This document shows, piece after piece, positions 7,345 to 15,235 of a DNA stretch of 64,000 nucleotides (within the stretch, counting starts at the first letter, position 1; the number at the start of each line of letters is the position of its first letter). The position numbers and the translations under genes are program-made. Source of the DNA: Curtobacterium sp. MCLR17_032 (lineage in GTDB: Bacteria > Actinomycetota > Actinomycetes > Actinomycetales > Microbacteriaceae); the NCBI RefSeq assembly GCF_003234795.2, contig NZ_CP126268.1, positions 1,922,001 to 1,986,000 on the forward strand, written 5' to 3'. The notes below the pieces were generated by a model. That model worked only from the letters and a program-made list of their open reading frames with translations, did not search any database and had not been told where the DNA came from.

Positions 7345-8433
7345 TCAGCGGTGACGAGCCTCCCGGTCGGCGACCGCACGTTCGACCGCACGCACGACCT
7401 GCTCGGCGGAGTCCTGCCACCGGAACCGGGCCGCCTGCGCGACCGACGCCTGCGAGGCGGCTTCCCACCAGGCCTCCAGTCGGCGGACCGCAGCCGCGAC
7501 GGCGGACGGTGACGACGGGTCGAAGTACTCGGCGACCTCGCCTCCGATCTCTCGGAAGATCGGGATGTCGCTGACGACGACCGGTGTGCCGACGCCCATC
7601 GACTCCACCAGCGGGATGCCGAAGCCCTCGTCGTACGAGGCGGTCGCCAGGGCCGTCGCCGACCGGAGCACCGCGCGGTACTCCTCGTCGCTCGCGCCGT
7701 CGTGGAAGACGACCGCGCCGGCCGGGGCCAGCCCGCTGAGACGTGCCCGATCGGCGTCGGACACGCGCGACATGCAGTGCAGCGTCCAGTCCGGGCCGAG
7801 CAGGGGCAGCGCGGCCGCCAGCGTCTCGACGTTCTTGTACGGCATGAACGAGCCCATGTAGACGAGCGACTTCTGCCGAGGTGCATCGGTGTCGCGGGGC
7901 TCGGCCGGGTCGGCGGCGTTGTACGCCACCGTGACGGGACGGTCCGTCAGACGGTGCTCGGCGATCAGCCCGGCGGTCGTCTCGGAGACCGTGACCACGC
8001 CGTCCGCACCGTTGAGCAGGAACCGCTGCGGCCACCAGGCCAGGTGGAACGCCCGCCACCCGAGACGCAGCGGCCACGAGAACTCACGCGGGGGCGTGCG
8101 GTTCCGGTAGTAGATGAGGTCGTGCAGCGTCAGCACGAGGGCGTACCGCCGCCCCCGGGAACCCATCGTCTGCATCGGCGAGAACACGGCGTCCAGGCCC
8201 AGGCGGTTGACGTGGCGGGCCACGAGGGGCTCCCCCGCGTCGGTCGGCGCCGGGACGAGCTCCCACGGCATCCCGGCGGGCAGGGACTCGAGCTGTCGTT
8301 CGTCGGAGACGAGCAGCACGTGGTCGTGCCGGTCGGGCAGGTGGGCGGCGACGCCCGCCGTGAACCGGCTGATGCCGTCGTGCCGGCCGATGCGGACGTA
8401 GCGGCAGTCGATGCCGATCCGGAGGCGGGTCAC
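7345..8433 (-). CDS. Glycosyltransferase family 4 (GT-B fold)
   Basis: A 362-residue GT4-type enzyme expected to move a sugar from a nucleotide-sugar donor to an acceptor on a glycan or lipid. The N-terminal half begins RIGIDCRYVRIGRHDGISRF, the usual acceptor-side opening. The C-terminal half has LVYMGSFMPYKNVETLAAAL (the 'G.. ..KN' donor loop), SYDEGFGIPLVESMGVGTPVV, which is the GT4 E-x7-E motif, and VSDIPIFREIGGEVAEYFDP. Donor and acceptor are unknown; the style resembles mannosyl- or rhamnosyltransferases. GTG is the start; it overlaps the upstream hydrolase stop by 4 bp (GTGA), so the two genes are coupled. Confidence 0.85.
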   Translation of the reverse strand: MTRLRIGIDCRYVRIGRHDGISRFTAGVAAHLPDRHDHVLLVSDERQLESLPAGMPWELVPAPTDAGEPLVARHVNRLGLDAVFSPMQTMGSRGRRYALVLTLHDLIYYRNRTPPREFSWPLRLGWRAFHLAWWPQRFLLNGADGVVTVSETTAGLIAEHRLTDRPVTVAYNAADPAEPRDTDAPRQKSLVYMGSFMPYKNVETLAAALPLLGPDWTLHCMSRVSDADRARLSGLAPAGAVVFHDGASDEEYRAVLRSATALATASYDEGFGIPLVESMGVGTPVVVSDIPIFREIGGEVAEYFDPSSPSAVAAAVRRLEAWWEAASQASVAQAARFRWQDSAEQVVRAVERAVADREARHR

Positions 8434-9368
8434 GACGTCTGCATCCGTCGGAGGACCGCGCTCGCGGCCGCGGCCGGCGTCTCGTAGTGCACCAGGTGAC
8501 CGACGCCCGGGACGACGACGAGTTCCGCGTCGGCCAGCCGTCCCGCCAGGGCACGCTGCTCCGGGACGGCCGTGATGTCGTCGTGCTCGGCCGCGACCAG
8601 GAGGGTCGGCACGGCGATCCGGTCGGCGAACTGGGCGACGTCGTGCGTGACGGAGGTCCGGAACGCCTCCAGGACGCTGGTGCGGTTCGCGAAGGCCGAG
8701 AAGTACCGGTCGTGCTGGTCGTGCACCCACCGTCGGAGCGACGGCCGACGCGACTTGAGCATCGCGATGCTCATCGCGCGGACGATCACCCGGTTCCGCA
8801 GCAGACCGAGTCCGAGCTGCCTGGGCAACCAGGCGCCGAGGCGGTAGTAGGCGATGGCGACGCCGGTGCCGATCGCTCGCGGACCCTGCAGTGCGGGCGC
8901 GGCGATCGGGTTCACCAGGACGAGCAGGCGGGTGTCGAGGCCGGCGGCGACCGCGGCCGACACGACGATGGACCCGAAGGAGTGACCGAGGACCACGGTG
9001 TCCTGGTCGAGGCCGAGCGCGTCGCGGAAGCCCTCGAGCCAGTGCACGTAGCCGTCCAGGTCGGACGTCGGCAGGGGGTCGGACACGCCGAACCCGGGCA
9101 GGTCGGGCACGATCACCCGCACGCCGGTCGGGTGGCCGGCGACCAGGTGCGCGGCGATCGACTCGAGCCCGTGGTGGTCGCCGCGGAACCCGTGCACCGC
9201 CAGCACGGTCGCCGGGGCGGTTCCGGCTTCGGCTTCGGCTTCGGCTTCGGCTTCGGTCGGGCCGTACTCCCAGAAGTGCGTGGTGCGGTCCTGGACCTGG
9301 ACCGTGCGGTGCACGACGGGGGTGGCCGCCATCAGCGACTGGTACGGGGACAGCACGGGCGGTTGCAT
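8430..9368 (-). CDS. Alpha/beta hydrolase
   Basis: A 312-residue alpha/beta-hydrolase fold protein. It shows the oxyanion-hole HGF motif in LAVHGFRGDHHG, the nucleophile elbow G-H-S-F-G in VVLGHSFGSIV, and the catalytic His in VPGVGHLVHYE; an acid (AEHDD) precedes it. Substrate is unknown, possibly an ester or lipid. An unusual (Glu-Ala)5 tract near residues 39-49 is coded by five perfect hexanucleotide repeats. The ATG at 9368 is preferred over one 33 bp upstream because it follows TAGACT by 7 nt. It is the first gene of a two-gene operon with the glycosyltransferase. Confidence 0.85.
   Translation of the reverse strand: MQPPVLSPYQSLMAATPVVHRTVQVQDRTTHFWEYGPTEAEAEAEAEAGTAPATVLAVHGFRGDHHGLESIAAHLVAGHPTGVRVIVPDLPGFGVSDPLPTSDLDGYVHWLEGFRDALGLDQDTVVLGHSFGSIVVSAAVAAGLDTRLLVLVNPIAAPALQGPRAIGTGVAIAYYRLGAWLPRQLGLGLLRNRVIVRAMSIAMLKSRRPSLRRWVHDQHDRYFSAFANRTSVLEAFRTSVTHDVAQFADRIAVPTLLVAAEHDDITAVPEQRALAGRLADAELVVVPGVGHLVHYETPAAAASAVLRRMQTS
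9225..9254. repeat. GGCTTC hexanucleotide microsatellite, five copies, in frame
   Basis: Five perfect GGCTTC units encode alternating Glu-Ala on the minus strand within the alpha/beta hydrolase gene. Because the unit is six bases, copy-number slippage would change the protein by two residues without shifting the frame. Confidence 0.9.
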
Positions 9369-9375
9369 CCGCGCC

Positions 9376-9381
9376 AGTCTA
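9376..9381 (-). promoter_or_regulatory. -10 hexamer TAGACT, leaderless promoter of the hydrolase-glycosyltransferase pair
   Basis: TAGACT ends 7 nt before the ATG at 9368 on the minus strand. Confidence 0.6.
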
Positions 9382-9427
9382 GGGAACCTCTCCGGCTCCA
9401 CGGTGTGCGCGTCGGAGGTCCCGCGGC

Positions 9428-9433
9428 TAGCGT
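9428..9433 (+). promoter_or_regulatory. -10 hexamer TAGCGT, probable treS promoter
   Basis: TAGCGT on the plus strand would start a transcript near 9440, leaving a leader of about 48 nt that ends with GAGGAG before the GTG at 9488. Confidence 0.4.
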
Positions 9434-9487
9434 GTCCGGGGCGACCCTCCTGCTCTGGAGGACCGTCGACGACCTTCGAGGAGCACG

Positions 9488-11242
9488 GTGTCCTTCACAG
9501 CCCCGATCCAGCAGCCCGGACTGACCCTCGACCCGCTCTGGTACAAGCGTTCGGTGTTCTACGAGTGCATGATCCGCTCGTTCGTGGACTCGAACGGGGA
9601 CGGCACGGGCGACCTGCAGGGCCTGATCAGCCGCCTGGACTACCTGCAGTGGCTCGGCGTCGACGCGCTCTGGCTGCCGCCGTTCTTCCGCTCCCCGCTG
9701 CGCGACGGCGGCTACGACATCTCCGACTACAAGGCGATCCTGCCCGAGTTCGGCACCCTCGACGAGTTCCGCGAACTCGTCACGAAGGCGCACGAGCGGA
9801 ACATGCGCATCGTGATCGACATGGTGATCAACCACACGAGCGACCAGCACGAGTGGTTCCAGCAGTCGCGCGAGGACCCGGACGGCCCCTACGGCGACTT
9901 CTACGTCTGGCGGGACACCGACGAGGAGTACTCCAACATCCGCGTCATCTTCGTCGACACAGAGGAGTCGAACTGGACCTTCGACCCGGTGCGTCGGCAG
10001 TTCTTCTTCCACCGGTTCTTCTCGCACCAGCCGGACCTCAACTACGAGAACCCCGCCGTCGTCGAGGCGGTGTACGACGTCGTCCGGCACTGGCTGGACC
10101 TCGGTGTCGACGGGCTGCGGCTCGACGCGATCCCGTACCTGTTCCAGTCGGAGGAGGGCAACGGCGAGGGCGAGCCGGAGACCCACGAGTGGATCAAGAA
10201 GCTCCGCGCGATGGTGGACGACGAGTACCCGGGGCGGGTGCTCATCGCCGAGGCGAACCAGTGGCCCCGCGAGACCGCTGCGTTCCTCGGCACCGACGAG
10301 GAACCCGAGTGCCACATGGCCTTCGACTTCCCGGTGATGCCGCGCATCTTCTACTCGCTCCGTGCCCAGCACGCCAAGGAGCTGCAGGCGATCCTGTCCG
10401 AGACGCTCGACGTCCCCGAGACGGCCGCGTGGGGTGTGTTCCTCCGGAACCACGACGAGCTCACGCTCGAGATGGTCAGCGAGGAGTACCGGCAGGCGAT
10501 GTACGGCTGGTACGGCTACGACCCGCGGATGCGCTCGAACATCGGCATCCGTCGCCGTCTCGCGCCGCTGCTCGACAACTCCCGCGCCGAGCTCGAACTC
10601 GTGCACGCGCTGCTCTTCTCGCTGCCCGGTTCGCCATTCCTCTACTACGGCGACGAGATCGGGATGGGCGACAACATCTGGTTGCCGGACCGCGACTCCT
10701 CGCGCACGCCGATGCAGTGGACCCCGGACCGGAACGCCGGGTTCTCCTCCGCCGACCCGGGCAAGCTGTTCCTGCCGGTCGTGCAGTCCCTGGTGTTCAA
10801 CTACGCCCAGGTGAACGTCGAGGCCCAGCTGGCGCAGTCGCGCTCCCTGTTGCACTGGATCCGCAACGTGATCCACGTGCGGAAGGCCCACCCGGTCTTC
10901 GGGATGGGGTCGATCGCGGTGCAGCAGACCTCGAACGACAGCGTGCTGGCGTTCGTCCGGTCCTGGGCGGGTTCCGGCTCGGACCAGCAGTTCGGCCCGA
11001 GCGCTGAGGACGTGCTCTGCGTGTTCTCGTTCGCCCACAACCCGACGTCCGTGACGATCACCGCGCCCGAGTACGCCGGCCGCCCCCTCGTCGACCTGTT
11101 CGGCGGCGGCTCCTTCCCGTCCTTCGACGCGGACGGCACCGTCACGCTGACGCTCGGCACGCAGGCGTTCTACTGGCTGCACGTCGGTCAGGGTGCCGAG
11201 AACGCGAGCGCGCCTCGCGGGGCTGTCGGTGCCGTTGGTTAG
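9488..11242 (+). CDS. treS: Maltose alpha-D-glucosyltransferase / trehalose synthase
   Basis: A 584-residue GH13 enzyme that interconverts maltose and trehalose. The start region WYKRSVFYECMIRSFVDSNGDGTGD is typical of TreS. Catalytic residues are visible: nucleophile Asp213 in GLRLDA, acid/base Glu255 in LIAEANQWP, and Asp323 in FLRNHDE. The length fits TreS without a fused maltokinase domain, and no maltokinase (pep2) or glgE lies nearby. The GTG start has GAGGAG 4-9 bases upstream. The stop codon TAG at 11240 is also the first half of the -10 hexamer for the next gene. Trehalose made here would serve as an osmotic or stress protectant. Confidence 0.93.
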   Translation: MSFTAPIQQPGLTLDPLWYKRSVFYECMIRSFVDSNGDGTGDLQGLISRLDYLQWLGVDALWLPPFFRSPLRDGGYDISDYKAILPEFGTLDEFRELVTKAHERNMRIVIDMVINHTSDQHEWFQQSREDPDGPYGDFYVWRDTDEEYSNIRVIFVDTEESNWTFDPVRRQFFFHRFFSHQPDLNYENPAVVEAVYDVVRHWLDLGVDGLRLDAIPYLFQSEEGNGEGEPETHEWIKKLRAMVDDEYPGRVLIAEANQWPRETAAFLGTDEEPECHMAFDFPVMPRIFYSLRAQHAKELQAILSETLDVPETAAWGVFLRNHDELTLEMVSEEYRQAMYGWYGYDPRMRSNIGIRRRLAPLLDNSRAELELVHALLFSLPGSPFLYYGDEIGMGDNIWLPDRDSSRTPMQWTPDRNAGFSSADPGKLFLPVVQSLVFNYAQVNVEAQLAQSRSLLHWIRNVIHVRKAHPVFGMGSIAVQQTSNDSVLAFVRSWAGSGSDQQFGPSAEDVLCVFSFAHNPTSVTITAPEYAGRPLVDLFGGGSFPSFDADGTVTLTLGTQAFYWLHVGQGAENASAPRGAVGAVG

Positions 11243-11245
11243 CCT
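11240..11245 (+). promoter_or_regulatory. -10 hexamer TAGCCT overlapping the treS stop codon
   Basis: TAGCCT begins with the treS stop codon TAG and ends 6 nt before the GTG at 11252, predicting a leaderless exonuclease mRNA. Confidence 0.6.
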
Positions 11246-11251
11246 GACCGC

Positions 11252-12010
11252 GTGACCTCCCCCGCTGCCGAGCTCGACACGGCGACCCGGCCCCCGCAGG
11301 ACCTGACCACCCGACCGTGGTGGCACGCACTCGGGGTGTTCGACCTCGAGACGACCGGCATCGACGTCGAGACCGCGCGCATCGTCAGTGCGCACGTGGG
11401 GCTCATCGACATGACCGGCCGCTCGATCGTCGAGGGTGCCTGGCTCGCCGACCCGGGCATCGAGATCCCGGAGCAGGCCGCGGCGGTGCACGGCATCACG
11501 ACCGAACGCGCCCGGGCGGAAGGACGACCCGCCGGTGAGGTCGTGGCCGAGATCGTCGCCGCGGTGGAGGCCGTGTTCGCCCGCGGGATCCCGCTGGTGA
11601 TCTACAACGCCCCCTACGACCTGACGCTCCTCGACCGGGAGGCCAAGCGGCACGGCATCGCCTCCCCCGTGATCGGCAACGTGGTCGACCCGCTCGTGAT
11701 GGACAAGGCACTCGACACGTACCGGAAGGGCAAGCGGACGCTCGAGGTCGCCTCGCAGCTGTACGGCGTGCAGCTCGACGACGCGCACGACGCCGGTGCC
11801 GACGCCATCGCTGCCGGTCGGGTCGCCCAGGCCATCGCCGCGAAGTACCCGGACGAGCTCGGCATCAGCGCCGAGGAGCTGCACCGCAAGCAGGTCGTGT
11901 GGTGCTCCGAACAGGCCGCGTCCTTCCAGGAGTACATGCGGAGCAAGCGCGATCCGTCCTTCACCGCCGACGGCACCTGGCCCCGTCGGCACTCGGCCCC
12001 GAGCATGTAG
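11252..12010 (+). CDS. DEDDh 3'-5' exonuclease (DnaQ-like)
   Basis: A 252-residue stand-alone exonuclease of the DNA polymerase III epsilon type. The motif residues are all visible: Asp31 and Glu33 in FDLETTG, the HGIT segment of motif II region, Asp in YNAPYDL, and the paired His/Asp in DDAHDAGADA. It lacks a polymerase or BRCT domain. It would remove nucleotides from DNA or RNA 3' ends; the exact role (proofreading, repair or RNA trimming) is not readable. GTG start 6 nt after TAGCCT. Its own stop codon TAG is part of a TAGCAT hexamer that may drive the ter cluster. Confidence 0.88.
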   Translation: MTSPAAELDTATRPPQDLTTRPWWHALGVFDLETTGIDVETARIVSAHVGLIDMTGRSIVEGAWLADPGIEIPEQAAAVHGITTERARAEGRPAGEVVAEIVAAVEAVFARGIPLVIYNAPYDLTLLDREAKRHGIASPVIGNVVDPLVMDKALDTYRKGKRTLEVASQLYGVQLDDAHDAGADAIAAGRVAQAIAAKYPDELGISAEELHRKQVVWCSEQAASFQEYMRSKRDPSFTADGTWPRRHSAPSM

Positions 12011-12013
12011 CAT
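12008..12013 (+). promoter_or_regulatory. Possible -10 hexamer TAGCAT for the ter cluster, overlapping a stop codon
   Basis: TAGCAT starts at the TAG stop of the exonuclease gene. A transcript starting near 12020 would have a leader of about 86 nt that contains a small GCAGAC/GTCTGC hairpin and AAGGGGAG before the first ter gene. No clear -35 was identified. Confidence 0.35.
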
Positions 12014-12105
12014 TCCGAGAGGGGGAGGGCCGGACAGCGCCGTCCCCTCGACGACCGCACTGCAGACACCGTCTGCACCGCACGCTCAAGGGGAGATCCG
12101 CGCAC

Positions 12106-13236
12106 GTGTTCCTGAAGACCTTCGGGTGGTCCCTGGCCATCACCGTGCTCGCACTGGCCATCGCGCTGGTCTACGGCGGATGGAGCGCGGTCATCATCAC
12201 CGCGATCCTCGGCGTGCTCGAGATCAGCCTCAGTTTCGACAACGCGGTCGTCAACGCCCGCATCCTCGAGCGGATGAACCCGTTCTGGCAGAAGATGTTC
12301 CTCACCGTGGGCATCGTCATCGCGGTCTTCGGCATGCGCGTGCTCTTCCCGCTGCTCATCGTCGGCGTCACGGCGTCGCTGAACCCGGTGGAAGCCGTGC
12401 AGCTCGCCCTCGAGAAGGGCCCGATCGACGAGCCCGGTACCTACGCGTACCTGCTCCACGAGGCGCACCCGCAGATCGCTGCCTTCGGTGGCATGTTCCT
12501 GCTGATGATCTTCCTGGACTTCATGTTCGAGGAGCGCGACATCCTCTGGCTGCGCTGGCTCGAACGCCCGCTGCTCTTCATCGGCAAGCTCCCGATGGTC
12601 AACGTCATCGTCGCCCTCGTACTGCTGGCCATCGCGGGGACCACCGCCGGCGACCACCAGTCGACGGTCCTCATCGCGGGCATCGCCGGACTCGTCACGT
12701 ACTTCCTGGTGACGGGCCTCGGCGGGCTGTTCGACGTCGACGACCCCGAGGACGACGGCAACTCGTTCGAGAGCACGGGCGAGATGGTCGCCGAGGCGAA
12801 CCGCATCAGCAACAAGCGCCGCGTCGGCAACGTCGCCGGCAAGGCCGCGTTCCTGCTGTTCCTCTACCTCGAGGTCATCGACGCGTCGTTCTCGTTCGAC
12901 GGTGTCATCGGCGCCTTCGCGATCACGGCCGACCCGATCATCATCGCCCTCGGTCTGGGCCTCATCGGCGCCCTCTTCGTGCGTTCTCTCACCGTCTTCC
13001 TGGTCCGACAGGGCACGCTGGACGAGTTCGAGTACCTCGACCACGGTGCGCACTGGGCGATCGGTGCACTCGCGGCGATCCTGCTCGTCACGATCACCAC
13101 CGAGGTGAACGAGGTCGTCACCGGCCTCATCGGCGTCGTGTTCATCCTCGCCGCCTTCATCTCCTCGGTGGTCCGCAACAAGCGCAAGGCCGGCGAGCAC
13201 GAGCCGGCGGACGACCACGCAGCCGTCGCCTCCTGA
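12106..13236 (+). CDS. DUF475 / TerC-superfamily integral membrane protein
   Basis: A 376-residue protein with about nine membrane spans. LEISLSFDNAVVNARIL near residues 37-53 is the TerC-superfamily signature with the conserved acidic and Asn residues in the membrane, and it recurs in the second half as LEVIDASFSFDGVIGAFA, so the protein is an internal duplication. This layout fits DUF475 rather than short TerC. The family is thought to act with TerD proteins in a membrane metal-sensing or transport complex. An acidic loop (DVDDPEDDGNSFES) separates the halves. GTG start with AAGGGGAG upstream. First gene of the ter operon. Confidence 0.88.
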   Translation: MFLKTFGWSLAITVLALAIALVYGGWSAVIITAILGVLEISLSFDNAVVNARILERMNPFWQKMFLTVGIVIAVFGMRVLFPLLIVGVTASLNPVEAVQLALEKGPIDEPGTYAYLLHEAHPQIAAFGGMFLLMIFLDFMFEERDILWLRWLERPLLFIGKLPMVNVIVALVLLAIAGTTAGDHQSTVLIAGIAGLVTYFLVTGLGGLFDVDDPEDDGNSFESTGEMVAEANRISNKRRVGNVAGKAAFLLFLYLEVIDASFSFDGVIGAFAITADPIIIALGLGLIGALFVRSLTVFLVRQGTLDEFEYLDHGAHWAIGALAAILLVTITTEVNEVVTGLIGVVFILAAFISSVVRNKRKAGEHEPADDHAAVAS

Positions 13237-13279
13237 CGGTCGCGACCAGGACTGCACCACCGACGAAGGGTTCACCACA

Positions 13280-13867
13280 ATGGGTCTCAGCCTCCAGAAG
13301 GGCCAGGCGCTCTCGCTCACCAAGACCGACGGCAGCGCACTGTCGCGCGTCCGTCTCGGTCTCGGGTGGGACGCCGTGGCGACGAAGCGCGGCCTGTTCG
13401 GCGGCAAGAAGTCCGCGGACGTCGACCTCGACGCCTCCGCGATCTTCTTCGGCGCCGACGGCCAGCCCGTCGACTACGTCTGGTTCAACCAGCTCCGCAG
13501 CAAGGACGGCTCCGCGCAGCACACCGGCGACAACCTCACCGGTGAGGGCGACGGCGACGACGAGGTCATCCGCATCGACCTCAGCGCGGTGCACGGCGCC
13601 GTGCAGCAGATCGTCTTCGTGATCAGCAGCTACAGCCGCCAGACGTTCGACAACGTGCAGAACGCGTTCTGCCGCGTGGTCGACGACTCCACCGCGGGTG
13701 CGCCCGAGGTCGCCCGCTACCAGCTGACCGACTCCGGCCAGCACACCGCGATGGTCATGGCGAAGGTGTCCCGCACCGGAGCAGGATGGACCTTCACGGC
13801 GATCGGCGAACGTGCCGACGGCCGGACGGTCCAGGACCTCGTCGGCCCCGCAGCCGCCGCGCTCTGA
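13280..13867 (+). CDS. terD: TerD family protein (divergent paralogue)
   Basis: A 195-residue TerD-domain protein. The N-terminal [11 protein letters not shown] and central [12 protein letters not shown] and [14 protein letters not shown] are the calcium-binding TerD core. It differs from the next two copies: it has an insert after residue 30 ([13 protein letters not shown]) and its C-terminus reads [12 protein letters not shown] instead of the [10 protein letters not shown] found in the other three. TerD proteins are cytosolic, bind calcium and associate with TerC-like membrane proteins in stress and tellurite responses. The gap to the upstream DUF475 gene is 43 bp. GAAGGG lies upstream of the ATG. 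Confidence 0.9.
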   Translation: MGLSLQKGQALSLTKTDGSALSRVRLGLGWDAVATKRGLFGGKKSADVDLDASAIFFGADGQPVDYVWFNQLRSKDGSAQHTGDNLTGEGDGDDEVIRIDLSAVHGAVQQIVFVISSYSRQTFDNVQNAFCRVVDDSTAGAPEVARYQLTDSGQHTAMVMAKVSRTGAGWTFTAIGERADGRTVQDLVGPAAAAL

Positions 13868-13895
13868 GCCGACCCCACAGACGGAAGGACGATCG

Positions 13896-14477
13896 ATGGC
13901 GACCCTCTCGCTCTCGAAGGGCAACAACCTCTCCCTGACCAAGACCGATCCGGGGCTCCGTCGGGCCATGATCGGCCTCGGCTGGGACCCGCGCACGACG
14001 GCGGGCGAGCAGTTCGACCTCGACGCCTCGGCGCTGCTGGTCGGCGCGAACGGCAAGGTCCGTTCCAACGACGACTTCATCTTCTACAACCAGCTGCAGT
14101 CGGTGGACGGCTCGGTCGTCCATCAGGGCGACAACCGCACCGGCGAGGGTGACGGCGACGACGAGCAGATCCTCATCGACCTCGACATCGTCTCCGCCGA
14201 CGTCTCGCGTGTCGTCATCGTCGTCACGATCGACCAGGCCGATGCCCGTCACCAGAACTTCGGGCAGGTCCGTGGCGCGTTCTGCCGGGTCGTCAACGAC
14301 GAGACCGGCAACGAGGTCGTCCGCTTCGACCTCACCGAGGACGCGGCATCGGAGACCGGCATGATCTTCGCCGAGATCTACCGGTACGACGGCGAGTGGA
14401 AGTTCCGCGCCGTCGGTCAGGGCTACGCGACCGGCCTCCGCGGCGTCGCGACCGACTACGGCGTCGTCCTCGACTGA
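13896..14477 (+). CDS. terD: TerD family protein
   Basis: A 193-residue TerD-domain protein with all typical elements: [13 protein letters not shown] at the start, [12 protein letters not shown] near residues 38-50, [14 protein letters not shown] (second calcium-binding loop) near residues 78-91, and [11 protein letters not shown] near the C-terminus. It is very similar to the gene that follows, consistent with tandem duplication. Start ATG has GGAAGGA 8-14 bases upstream. It is the second of four terD-type genes in this operon and should be cytosolic. Confidence 0.93.
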   Translation: MATLSLSKGNNLSLTKTDPGLRRAMIGLGWDPRTTAGEQFDLDASALLVGANGKVRSNDDFIFYNQLQSVDGSVVHQGDNRTGEGDGDDEQILIDLDIVSADVSRVVIVVTIDQADARHQNFGQVRGAFCRVVNDETGNEVVRFDLTEDAASETGMIFAEIYRYDGEWKFRAVGQGYATGLRGVATDYGVVLD

Positions 14478-14556
14478 CGATCGCCCGACACACCCGAGGC
14501 ACGCGACGCGCACAGCGTCACCGACGACGCTCCCCCACAACCGAAAGGACCCGATC

Positions 14557-15135
14557 ATGGCCGGACTCTCCCTCAGCAAGGGCGGCAACCTCTCCCTCAC
14601 GAAGACGAGCCCCGGGCTCACCGTGGCCACCGTCGGCCTCGGCTGGGACCCGCGCACCACGGCCGGCGAGGCCTTCGACCTCGACGCCTCGGCGCTGCTC
14701 GTCGGCCCCGACGGCAAGGTCCGCTCGGACGCCGACTTCATCTTCTACAACCAGCCCAAGAGCATCGACGGCTCCGTCGAGCACAAGGGCGACAACCGCA
14801 CCGGCCAGGGCGACGGTGACGACGAGCAGATCGCCATCGACCTGCAGAGCCTGCCGGCCGACGTCGACCGCGTCGTCGTGGTCGTCTCGATCGACCAGGG
14901 CGAGGCACGCCGCCAGAACTTCGGCCAGGTCCGCAGCGCGTACTCGCGTGTGCTCGACCAGGACGGCGCCGAGATCGTCCGGTTCGACCTCTCCGAGGAC
15001 GCCGCCCCGGAGACCGCGATGATCTTCTCGGAGATCTACCGGAGCGGTGCCGAGTGGAAGTTCCGCGCGGTCGGCCAGGGCTACCAGTCCGGTCTCGCGG
15101 GTGTCGCCACGGACTTCGGCGTCAACCTCAGCTGA
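14557..15135 (+). CDS. terD: TerD family protein
   Basis: A 192-residue TerD paralogue closely resembling the preceding copy throughout, including [26 protein letters not shown] and [11 protein letters not shown], so both calcium-binding loops are intact. AAAGGA precedes the ATG. The 79-bp gap upstream has no hairpin, in line with one transcript. Duplicate TerD copies are common in ter clusters and may build larger assemblies; that idea comes from family knowledge and not from this sequence. Confidence 0.93.
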   Translation: MAGLSLSKGGNLSLTKTSPGLTVATVGLGWDPRTTAGEAFDLDASALLVGPDGKVRSDADFIFYNQPKSIDGSVEHKGDNRTGQGDGDDEQIAIDLQSLPADVDRVVVVVSIDQGEARRQNFGQVRSAYSRVLDQDGAEIVRFDLSEDAAPETAMIFSEIYRSGAEWKFRAVGQGYQSGLAGVATDFGVNLS

Positions 15136-15159
15136 CCGGAGGCGCCACCGCCACCGCAT

Positions 15160-15209
15160 CACCAGCAGCACCCACCAGCACCAGCACCAGCACCAGCAGC
15201 ACTCAGCAG
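15160..15209. repeat. CACCAG-rich tandem repeat before telA
   Basis: The stretch between terD and telA is built of CACCAG and CAGCAC units, including about four consecutive CACCAG copies near 15177-15198. It is untranslated and lies 25-75 bp upstream of the telA start. Confidence 0.85.
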
Positions 15210-15235
15210 TTCCACCTCGTCACAGGAGACCACCG

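Noticed and set aside
9332..12013. Open frame of about 890 codons on the minus strand across treS and the exonuclease gene
   Set aside because: Antisense shadow of two well-supported genes, with a composition rich in Arg, Val, Glu and Asp and no recognisable motif.
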